Part shown: positions 56,915 through 64,000 of the stretch, in pieces
How the letters are laid out: every line of letters begins with the position of its first letter
Numbering within the stretch: the first letter of the stretch is position 1
Position numbers and translations under genes: made by a program
Source of the DNA: Enterobacter hormaechei subsp. hoffmannii
GTDB lineage: Bacteria; Pseudomonadota; Gammaproteobacteria; Enterobacterales; Enterobacteriaceae
Direction of reading: 5' to 3'
Assembly: GCF_001729745.1 (NCBI RefSeq)
Contig: NZ_CP017186.1
Location: forward strand, 1,488,001-1,552,000
DNA: 64,000 nucleotides
The notes under the pieces: generated by a model
Told to the model about the DNA's origin: nothing
What the model saw: the letters and a program-made list of their open reading frames with translations, nothing else
Databases searched by the model: none

Positions 56915-57235
56915 ACTAACTCTCTCTTTATTAAGTCGGCGACGAGATACTAACAAAGCATTATAGAAGAGAAATTGATATAGATCATATCTCGCCTGGC
57001 TTATAGGCCCGCAGTGTGTATGGTTTTACAGCAAAAGCGGAGTAAGTATTTGATTATCCTTATAAAAATAAATTTTAAAAGTTATGAAAAGAGTTGAATT
57101 TTTTCCTTCAGCCTCCCGTGGAACAGTTAATTAAAATGGAGTATTTATTAGAATTAGTAACAGTAAAGCCCAGGTAAGCGTTTTTATATTTACCCGTGGT
57201 TAACTTAATTATTACAATTAAACGTCATTGCGGAA
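56915..57235 (-). promoter_or_regulatory. focA-pflB upstream regulatory region with FNR box
   Basis: An AT-rich 320-base stretch lies between focA and the ycaO terminator. TTGAT-ATAG-ATCAT at 56975-56988 is a 9-of-10 match to the FNR box and lies 61 bases before the focA start, so it could activate the nearest promoter. E. coli focA-pfl is driven by several FNR- and ArcA-dependent promoters. The rest, 57030-57235, has many A/T tracts that could bind IHF or ArcA, but I see no ORF and cannot place further sites. Confidence 0.6.
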
Positions 57236-57266
57236 AAATAAAAAAAAGGGGCAATGAAATTGCCCC
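57236..57266 (-). terminator. Rho-independent terminator of ycaO
   Basis: On - the 8-bp stem GGGGCAAT / ATTGCCCC with a three-base loop is followed by a long T-run (complement of the A-tract at 57236-57247), about 54 bases after the ycaO stop. Confidence 0.9.
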
Positions 57267-57319
57267 GTAATATAGCTCAGGCGATTGAATACGCCTACAG
57301 CCATTAATGTTATATGCGC

Positions 57320-59080
57320 TTATTTTGACCAGTAAGCGGCTTTAGCCTTCTGCAATTTTTCATACGCATTCAGCAGCGACTGATGCGCCGGGAAGGCTTT
57401 CAGATCGCTGTCAACCGCTTGCAGGCCATAGAACGGTTCTTCACCGCTCAGCGCCGCGCTGGCAGCTTCAACGGCATCTGCACCGTACATGCGGACGAAG
57501 GCGTTCAGATACAGCAATGGCTCGCGGTCGTCTTCCTGAGAAAGCAAGAGCAGCGTTTGCAGGCAACGGTAATAGTTAGTGCGCTCGGCGGAGAAGACGG
57601 ACTGGTTAAACTCCATCGTCCACTCGGTCCAGGCCAAAGCCTGATCCAGATCGCCGCCCGCCAGCGCCAGCATCGCTTTTAGCTCGCCGATGCGCAGCGT
57701 GTACCAGCCGTTATCTTTTCCGGTTGCTAGACCCAGCAGTTCGCGTACGCGGGTGAAATCATCGTGTCCTTCTTCGTCCAGTTGGGCGATCAGGTTCAGA
57801 TAATCTTCTTTATCCCACTCGCTGCCCGGCAGGGCCAGCAGGGTTTCACGCAGATGCGCGCCCATGCTGTTGTTCGCCAGCCACAGATCTTCTGCCGGAT
57901 AGATGTCCGACATACCCGGCACAATAATACGGCACGCATAAACGCCGAGGTGTTCATAGTCGGCAATATAGACTTCCTGATCTTCCGCGTTGAAGATCGC
58001 CATCAGGGTGGCGAACTCTTCTTCCGTCGTACCGGCAAAGCTCCAGTCCACGAACGGATAGTCCGCGTCCTGTTTGAACATATCCCAGGAGATCAAACCG
58101 CTGGAGTCGATGAAGTGCGTTTCGAGGTTGGTGTGCTCGGCGACTTCTTCGTCATCAAAGGTTGGCGGGGTGAAGACGTCGAGATCTTTCAGGCTACGAC
58201 CTTGCAGCAGTTCGGTCACGGTACGCTCCAGCGCCACGCCGAAGTCCGGGTGCGCGCCGAAAGAGGCGAAGCAGGTGCCATTTGCCGGGTTAAACAGTAC
58301 CACGCAGATAACCGGATATTTGCCGCCCAGAGAGCCGTCATAAGCAAAGATTGGGAAACCTTCCGCTTCCAGTTTGGCGATGGATTCCACCACGCCCGGG
58401 TAGCGCGCCAGCACGTCAGCCGGGATCTCCGGCAGGCTGATGGATTCAGCAATAATACGGTTTTTGATGTGACGCTCGAAAACTTCAGACAACCCCTGTA
58501 CACGCGCTTCGTTACGGGTGTTACCGGCAGACATACCGTTAGACACATACAGATTGCCAACGATGTTCATTGGAATGTAAACGGTCTGCTCGTCAGACTG
58601 ACGGGTGAACGGCAGGGCGCAGATACCACGATCCTCATTGCCGGATTGCAGGTCGATCAGCATGCTGGCGGTCAGTTCGTTTTCCGGATCGTAGAACGCG
58701 CGCAGGCGGGCATCAAGAATGCCTTCCGGCAGTTCGTCGTCTTCGGGTAGCGGGAACCATTTTTCGTTCGGGTAGTGAACGAACGGGCCGTTGGCAATCG
58801 TTTCACCCAGCCAGAAGTCGGCGAAGAAATAGTTGGTGGACAGACGCTCAAAATACTCACCCAGCGCAGAGGCCAGTGCCGCTTTTTTGGTCGCGCCTTT
58901 GCCGTTGGTGAAGCACAGCGCACAGTCTTTGTCGCGAATATGCACGGACCAGACGTGAGGCACCGGATTCAGCCAGGAGGCTTCTTCGATATTAAAGCCC
59001 AGGTCGGTCAGTTTCTGCTGGAAGCGAGCGATGGAATCTTCCAGAGCGGCGTCTTTGCCGGGGATAAACGTTTGAGTCAT
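57320..59080 (-). CDS. ycaO: YcaO protein (S12 methylthiolation factor/cyclodehydratase family)
   Basis: YcaO is the founding member of the YcaO superfamily, whose ATP-dependent enzymes activate peptide backbone amides (azoline and thioamide formation). E. coli YcaO helps RimO methylthiolate ribosomal protein S12. I chose the ATG at 59080 (MTQTFIPGKDAALEDSIARF), giving 586 residues as in E. coli; the longer frame to 59326 overlaps the ycaP promoter region. The ATP-binding residues lie in the region around ALASALGEYFERLSTNYF and GLSEVFERHIKN. The C-terminal TPR-like extension (about 430-586) is present. No peptide precursor gene is adjacent. It diverges from ycaP. Confidence 0.94.
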   Translation of the reverse strand: MTQTFIPGKDAALEDSIARFQQKLTDLGFNIEEASWLNPVPHVWSVHIRDKDCALCFTNGKGATKKAALASALGEYFERLSTNYFFADFWLGETIANGPFVHYPNEKWFPLPEDDELPEGILDARLRAFYDPENELTASMLIDLQSGNEDRGICALPFTRQSDEQTVYIPMNIVGNLYVSNGMSAGNTRNEARVQGLSEVFERHIKNRIIAESISLPEIPADVLARYPGVVESIAKLEAEGFPIFAYDGSLGGKYPVICVVLFNPANGTCFASFGAHPDFGVALERTVTELLQGRSLKDLDVFTPPTFDDEEVAEHTNLETHFIDSSGLISWDMFKQDADYPFVDWSFAGTTEEEFATLMAIFNAEDQEVYIADYEHLGVYACRIIVPGMSDIYPAEDLWLANNSMGAHLRETLLALPGSEWDKEDYLNLIAQLDEEGHDDFTRVRELLGLATGKDNGWYTLRIGELKAMLALAGGDLDQALAWTEWTMEFNQSVFSAERTNYYRCLQTLLLLSQEDDREPLLYLNAFVRMYGADAVEAASAALSGEEPFYGLQAVDSDLKAFPAHQSLLNAYEKLQKAKAAYWSK

Positions 59081-59207
59081 GGCGTTCACTTTTATCGTAC
59101 GTAAAGCGCGCAATGATACGGGTTTTGCGTGACGGGTGCTATCTCCGGCGAAAATAAATGGCTGGGCTATGCTTATAAGCAGTAACCTACTGTTAAGGCA
59201 TAAAAAA

Positions 59208-59900
59208 ATGAAAGCATTTGATCTCCAGCGGATGGCGTTTGATAAAGTCCCACCTGAGTTTTTAGGCGAAGTGGCGTTGCGTAGCCTGTACACCTTTGTA
59301 CTCGTCTTCCTGTTTCTGAAAATCACCGGACGTCGCGGCGTGCGGCAGATGTCACTGTTTGAAGTGCTGATTATCCTGACGCTGGGTTCGGCGGCAGGGG
59401 ACGTAGCCTTTTATGACGATGTGCCGATGGTGCCGGTTTTTATCGTCTTCGTGACGCTTGCGCTGCTGTACCGGCTGGTCATGTGGCTGATGTCGAAAAG
59501 TGAAAAACTGGAAGATCTGTTCGAAGGAAAACCGGTGGTGATTGTCGAAGATGGTCAACTGGCCTGGGAGAATGTGCAAAGCGCCAATATGACGGAGTTT
59601 GAGTTCTTTATGGAGCTACGTATAAGCAGCGTTGAACAACTGGGGCAGGTGCGTCTGGCGATTATGGAAACGAACGGTCAAATCAGCGTCTATTACTATC
59701 CTGACGATGAGGTCAAGCCGGGCCTGTGCATACTGCCGGATATGCTTATCGAGCGATACAAAACCGTCCCTGATGCGGGCCAGTATGCTTGCATAAAATG
59801 CAGCCATGTGGTGGTCATGCAGGCGGGCGATCATCAATTATGCCCTCGCTGTACAAATCCAGAATGGACGAAGGTTAGCCGGGCTAAACGCATTACCTGA
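59208..59900 (+). CDS. ycaP: UPF0702/DUF421 membrane protein YcaP
   Basis: YcaP is a membrane protein of unknown function, 230 residues as in E. coli. I chose the ATG at 59208 (MKAFDLQRMAFDKVPPEF); the frame is open 24 codons further. Three N-terminal hydrophobic segments (about 20-95, including GRRGVRQMSLFEVLIILTLG) are followed by a cytoplasmic DUF421 domain. A C-terminal zinc-ribbon-like pair follows (CIKCSHVV and CPRCTNPEW), conserved in the E. coli protein. It lies between ycaO (divergent) and serC. Confidence 0.92.
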   Translation: MKAFDLQRMAFDKVPPEFLGEVALRSLYTFVLVFLFLKITGRRGVRQMSLFEVLIILTLGSAAGDVAFYDDVPMVPVFIVFVTLALLYRLVMWLMSKSEKLEDLFEGKPVVIVEDGQLAWENVQSANMTEFEFFMELRISSVEQLGQVRLAIMETNGQISVYYYPDDEVKPGLCILPDMLIERYKTVPDAGQYACIKCSHVVVMQAGDHQLCPRCTNPEWTKVSRAKRIT

Positions 59901-60062
59901 CAGCGATTTTGTCGGTTTTGCGACAACGGTACGGCAGATTGTTTTGTGTGACGAGGGGCACATTTCTTCGGCCATAAGTTTTAGACATTGCGGCGCGTGT
60001 CACTGAATGATAAAACCGATATCCACAGTTATAACTTATGGCTTTTAGCGTGGTGAGGGGAA

Positions 60063-61151
60063 ATGGCTCAAGTCTTTAATTTCAGTTCAGGTCCGGCAAT
60101 GTTACCGGCAGACGTGCTCAAACAGGCTCAACAGGAGCTGTGTGACTGGAACGGTCTGGGTACGTCGGTGATGGAAGTTAGCCACCGGGGTAAAGCGTTT
60201 ATTCAGGTGGCGGAAGAGGCAGAAAAGGATTTTCGCGATCTGCTGAACATTCCCTCGAACTACAAAGTATTGTTCTGTCACGGCGGTGGACGCGGTCAGT
60301 TTGCGGGTATTCCGCTCAATCTACTGGGCGACAAATCCACCGCTGATTACGTTGATGCCGGCTACTGGGCGGCCAGTGCGGTAAAAGAAGCGCACAAATA
60401 TTGCACGCCGAACGTTATCGATGCCAAAGTGACCGTTGACGGTATGCGCGCCGTGAAGCCGATGAGTGAGTGGCAGCTTTCTGACAACGCCGCGTATCTT
60501 CATTACTGCCCGAACGAAACCATCGACGGTATCGCTATTCACGAAGAGCCAGACTTTGGCGAAAATGTCATTGTGACGGCGGACTTCTCCTCCACCATTC
60601 TGTCCACGCCGCTGGACGTCAGCCGCTACGGCGTCATCTACGCGGGTGCCCAGAAAAACATCGGTCCTGCGGGTCTGACTATCGTTATCGTGCGTGAAGA
60701 CCTGCTGGGGAAAGCCCATAAGTCTTGCCCGTCAATTCTGGATTACACCGTCCTGAACGACAACGATTCCATGTTCAACACTCCACCAACGTTCGCCTGG
60801 TATCTCTCCGGCCTGGTCTTCAAATGGCTGAAGCAAAAAGGCGGCGTGGCGCAGATGGACAAGATCAATCAGCAAAAAGCTGAACTGCTGTACGGCGTGA
60901 TCGACAAGAGCGATTTCTACCGTAACGATGTCGCCAAAACTAACCGTTCGCGCATGAACGTGCCGTTCCAACTGGCGGACAACAACCTGGATAACGTGTT
61001 CCTGGAAGAGTCCTTCGCGGCGGGTCTGCATGCGCTGAAAGGTCACCGTGTGGTAGGCGGTATGCGTGCCTCTATCTATAACGCGATGCCGCTGGAAGGC
61101 GTTAAAGCCCTGACTGATTTCATGATCGACTTCGAACGTCGTCACGGTTAA
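60063..61151 (+). CDS. serC: Phosphoserine aminotransferase
   Basis: SerC is a PLP enzyme that makes 3-phosphoserine for serine synthesis and 4-phosphohydroxythreonine for pyridoxal phosphate. The 362 residues equal E. coli SerC. The N-terminus [15 protein letters not shown] and the PLP lysine in [12 protein letters not shown] (near residue 198) are diagnostic. It is the first gene of serC-aroA; the two are separated by a terminator-like hairpin. Upstream is a 162-base region with a spaced inverted repeat (see findings). Confidence 0.98.
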   Translation: MAQVFNFSSGPAMLPADVLKQAQQELCDWNGLGTSVMEVSHRGKAFIQVAEEAEKDFRDLLNIPSNYKVLFCHGGGRGQFAGIPLNLLGDKSTADYVDAGYWAASAVKEAHKYCTPNVIDAKVTVDGMRAVKPMSEWQLSDNAAYLHYCPNETIDGIAIHEEPDFGENVIVTADFSSTILSTPLDVSRYGVIYAGAQKNIGPAGLTIVIVREDLLGKAHKSCPSILDYTVLNDNDSMFNTPPTFAWYLSGLVFKWLKQKGGVAQMDKINQQKAELLYGVIDKSDFYRNDVAKTNRSRMNVPFQLADNNLDNVFLEESFAAGLHALKGHRVVGGMRASIYNAMPLEGVKALTDFMIDFERRHG

Positions 61152-61166
61152 TTGGCTGTTTTTCAC

Positions 61167-61194
61167 CCCCGCAGCGTTCCTGCGGGGTTTTTAT
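61167..61194 (+). terminator. Intercistronic terminator/attenuator between serC and aroA
   Basis: Stem CCCCGCAG / CTGCGGGG with a CGTTC loop and TTTTTATTAT, 15 bases after serC. In E. coli a similar structure reduces aroA expression relative to serC while letting part of the transcription through. Confidence 0.85.
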
Positions 61195-61219
61195 TATGTT
61201 GAGTTGAGAGTTAAGTTTC

Positions 61220-62503
61220 ATGGAATCCCTGACGTTACAACCTATCGCGCGGGTAGATGGCACCATTAATCTGCCTGGTTCAAAAAGTGTCTCGAACCGC
61301 GCTCTGCTGCTGGCAGCTCTGGCAAACGGCACCACCGTCCTTTCCAACCTGCTGGACAGCGATGACGTGCGCCATATGCTCAATGCACTGAAAGCGTTGG
61401 GCGTTCAGTACGCGCTGTCAGACGATCGTACCCGTTGTGAAGTCACCGGTAACGGCGGCGCATTACATTCCGCTGAAGCGCTGGAGCTTTTCCTGGGTAA
61501 CGCCGGTACGGCGATGCGTCCTCTGGCCGCTGCGCTGTGTCTTGGGAGCAACGATATTGTGCTGACCGGCGAGCCGCGCATGAAAGAGCGTCCGATCGGC
61601 CACCTGGTCGATGCCCTGCGTCAGGGCGGCGCGCAGATTGATTATCTTGAGCAAGAAAATTACCCGCCACTGCGTCTGCGCGGTGGTTTCACTGGCGGTA
61701 ATGTTGAGGTTGACGGTAGCGTCTCCAGCCAGTTCCTGACGGCACTGCTGATGACCGCACCACTGGCTCCAAATAATACCGTGATTAGCATTAAAGGCGA
61801 TCTGGTCTCTAAGCCGTACATTGATATCACGCTGCACCTGATGAAAACCTTCGGCGTTGAGGTGGAAAACCAGTCTTATCAGCGCTTCGTGGTGCGCGGG
61901 GCACAGCAGTACCAGTCTCCGGGCAACTACCTGGTTGAAGGGGATGCGTCATCCGCCTCCTATTTCCTTGCCGCAGGCGCGATTAAAGGCGGTACGGTAA
62001 AAGTGACGGGCATTGGCCGCAACAGCGTGCAGGGCGATATCCGTTTTGCTGACGTGCTGGAAAAAATGGGCGCGGTGGTGACCTGGGGCGATGACTTCAT
62101 CTCCTGCACCCACGGTGAGCTGAACGCCATCGACATGGACATGAACCATATTCCTGACGCGGCAATGACCATCGCCACCGCTGCGCTGTTTGCGAAAGGC
62201 ACCACCACGCTGCGCAACATCTATAACTGGCGCGTAAAAGAGACTGACCGCCTGTTCGCAATGGCAACCGAGCTGCGTAAAGTGGGGGCGGTGGTAGAAG
62301 AGGGCGAAGACTACATTCGCGTCACGCCGCCGGCAAAACTGCAATTTGCAGAAATTGGCACCTACAACGATCACCGCATGGCGATGTGTTTCTCGCTGGT
62401 GGCGCTGTCAGATACGCCAGTCACCATCCTTGACCCGAAGTGCACGGCGAAAACCTTCCCGGACTACTTCGAACAGCTGGCGCGCATTAGCACCCTGGCC
62501 TGA
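61220..62503 (+). CDS. aroA: 3-phosphoshikimate 1-carboxyvinyltransferase (EPSP synthase)
   Basis: AroA joins phosphoenolpyruvate and shikimate 3-phosphate in the shikimate pathway and is the target of glyphosate. The 427 residues equal the E. coli length. The substrate motifs [17 protein letters not shown] (near residue 20) and [14 protein letters not shown] (near 94-107) are unaltered, with Gly, Thr and Pro at the positions where resistant class I variants differ, so this is an ordinary glyphosate-sensitive class I enzyme. E. coli ycaL, between aroA and cmk there, is missing here. Confidence 0.98.
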   Translation: MESLTLQPIARVDGTINLPGSKSVSNRALLLAALANGTTVLSNLLDSDDVRHMLNALKALGVQYALSDDRTRCEVTGNGGALHSAEALELFLGNAGTAMRPLAAALCLGSNDIVLTGEPRMKERPIGHLVDALRQGGAQIDYLEQENYPPLRLRGGFTGGNVEVDGSVSSQFLTALLMTAPLAPNNTVISIKGDLVSKPYIDITLHLMKTFGVEVENQSYQRFVVRGAQQYQSPGNYLVEGDASSASYFLAAGAIKGGTVKVTGIGRNSVQGDIRFADVLEKMGAVVTWGDDFISCTHGELNAIDMDMNHIPDAAMTIATAALFAKGTTTLRNIYNWRVKETDRLFAMATELRKVGAVVEEGEDYIRVTPPAKLQFAEIGTYNDHRMAMCFSLVALSDTPVTILDPKCTAKTFPDYFEQLARISTLA

Positions 62504-62510
62504 CGATCGT

Positions 62511-62540
62511 ATGCCGCATCTCCTGATGCGGCATTTCCTT
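62511..62540 (+). terminator. Hairpin after aroA
   Basis: A perfect 10-bp stem ATGCCGCATC / GATGCGGCAT with a TCCT loop, followed by TTCCTT, 7 bases after the aroA stop. A likely terminator, though the T-run is weak. Confidence 0.7.
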
Positions 62541-62637
62541 ACGCTTTCTGACAGTCATCCTCTTTCATTTCTTCTACACTCTGCTTCAATCATTCCGTAA
62601 TTTGCACGCAAAGGTAACAGTTGCGCACGTTGGCGCG

Positions 62638-62643
62638 TATAAT
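62638..62643 (+). promoter_or_regulatory. cmk promoter -10 element
   Basis: A consensus TATAAT preceded by GCGCG and followed by GCGCGGC, a GC-rich discriminator typical of growth-rate-regulated promoters. The -35 region is poor. It lies 45 bases before the cmk ATG. Confidence 0.55.
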
Positions 62644-62688
62644 GCGCGGCGTTCATGTAAACGGTATGCCTTAATTAAGGAGAAAAAG

Positions 62689-63372
62689 ATGACGGCAATT
62701 GCCCCGGTAATCACCATTGATGGGCCAAGTGGCGCAGGGAAAGGTACTCTGTGCAAAGCGATGGCGGAAGCATTGCAATGGCATCTTTTAGATTCGGGAG
62801 CAATCTATCGCGTGCTGGCGCTGGCTGCGCTGCATCATCATGTAGATGTTGCGTCTGAAGAAGCGCTGGTACCGCTGGCTGCACATCTGGATGTGCGCTT
62901 TGTCTCTACTGATGGCAACCTTGAAGTGATCCTGGAAGGGGAAGATGTCAGCGGTGAAATCCGTACGCAGGAAGTGGCCAATGCGGCCTCTCAGGTGGCG
63001 GCTTTCCCACGCGTTCGTGAAGCGCTGTTACGTCGCCAGCGCGGTTTCCGCGAAGCGCCGGGGCTGATCGCCGACGGCCGCGACATGGGAACCGTGGTAT
63101 TCCCTGATGCGCCAGTGAAAATTTTCCTTGACGCTTCTTCGGAAGAACGTGCTCAACGCCGCATGCTTCAGTTGCAGGAAAAGGGGTTTAGTGTTAACTT
63201 TGATCGCCTTTTATCCGAGATAAAAGAGCGCGATGACCGCGATCGTAACCGCGCCGTCGCACCACTTGTTCCCGCGCAAGACGCATTAGTGCTGGATTCA
63301 ACCAGTTTAACTATTGAGCAAGTGATTGAAAAAGCGCTACAATATGCGCGCCAAAAACTGGCACTCGCGTAA
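62689..63372 (+). CDS. cmk: Cytidylate kinase
   Basis: Cmk phosphorylates CMP and dCMP with ATP and recycles cytidine nucleotides. I chose the ATG at 62689 ([20 protein letters not shown]) after AAGGAGAAAAAG, giving 227 residues as in E. coli; the frame is open further upstream across the promoter. The P-loop GPSGAGKGT (residues 12-20), the LDSGAIYR region and the CMP-binding [15 protein letters not shown] are intact. rpsA follows 111 bases later, and the two are partly cotranscribed in E. coli. Confidence 0.98.
   Translation: MTAIAPVITIDGPSGAGKGTLCKAMAEALQWHLLDSGAIYRVLALAALHHHVDVASEEALVPLAAHLDVRFVSTDGNLEVILEGEDVSGEIRTQEVANAASQVAAFPRVREALLRRQRGFREAPGLIADGRDMGTVVFPDAPVKIFLDASSEERAQRRMLQLQEKGFSVNFDRLLSEIKERDDRDRNRAVAPLVPAQDALVLDSTSLTIEQVIEKALQYARQKLALA

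Positions 63373-64000
<628 letters not shown>

Noticed and set aside
57764-58750. 328-codon open frame on + opposite ycaO
   Set aside because: Antisense shadow of ycaO; no homology or start signals.
59081-59326. 82-codon N-terminal extension of ycaO
   Set aside because: It overlaps the divergent ycaP start and promoter region; the E. coli-length start at 59080 fits.

Overview
The window comes from the chromosome of an enterobacterium close to Enterobacter (E. cloacae complex or a near relative such as Lelliottia); the genus is inferred. From about 12.2 kb to the right end, gene order and protein lengths follow the E. coli K-12 segment running ybjS to rpsA almost gene for gene. Several REP units have the GCCGGGTGGCGCT...ACCCGGCCTAC form rather than the E. 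coli GCCTGATGGCGC form. The left 12 kb is a type II secretion/chitinase locus that E. coli does not carry at this place.

Left region (1-12.2 kb, all on +): the window opens inside a gsp operon (gspF-G-H-I-J-K-L-M-O, no gspN). Three secreted hydrolases follow: a 900-residue GH18 chitinase, a 146-residue lytic transglycosylase and a 608-residue GH19 chitinase. Both chitinases have a signal peptide, PKD-like domains, a Pro-rich linker and C-terminal chitin-binding modules. The block reads as a secretion machine beside its probable cargo: an endo/exo-acting GH18, an inverting GH19 and a wall-cutting enzyme. It ends in a terminator, a composite repeat and a REP unit.

Middle (12.2-32 kb): ybjS-ybjT-ltaE, poxB, hcp-hcr, lysO and aqpZ are all on -. 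They are followed by ybjD(+)/ybjX(-) with overlapping stop codons, macAB(+), cspD(-) and clpS-clpA(+). Where E. coli has the tRNA gene serW between clpA and infA, I find no tRNA but an unrecognised 149-residue ORF.

Right (32-64 kb): infA, aat, cydDC and trxB on -; lrp, ftsK, lolA, rarA, serS, dmsABC and ycaD on +; a CigR/RcnB-like gene (+) in place of E. coli ycaM-ycaN-ycaK; focA-pflB-pflA and ycaO on -; ycaP, serC-aroA, cmk and the start of rpsA on +. Several are anaerobic functions (hcp-hcr, dmsABC, focA-pflBA), and each has a recognisable FNR-like box upstream. Candidate FNR and NsrR boxes before hcp, an FNR box with a matching -10 before dmsA, a sigma-S-like -10 before poxB and a long lrp leader fit the known E. 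coli regulation.

Most of the window is conserved core genome. The parts most worth attention are the chitinase/transglycosylase cassette, the 89-bp terminator-plus-repeat unit found behind two unrelated operons, the orphan ORF at the serW position, the CigR-like gene, and a possible leader ORF ahead of lrp. I found no CRISPR array, insertion sequence, prophage, tRNA or rRNA gene.
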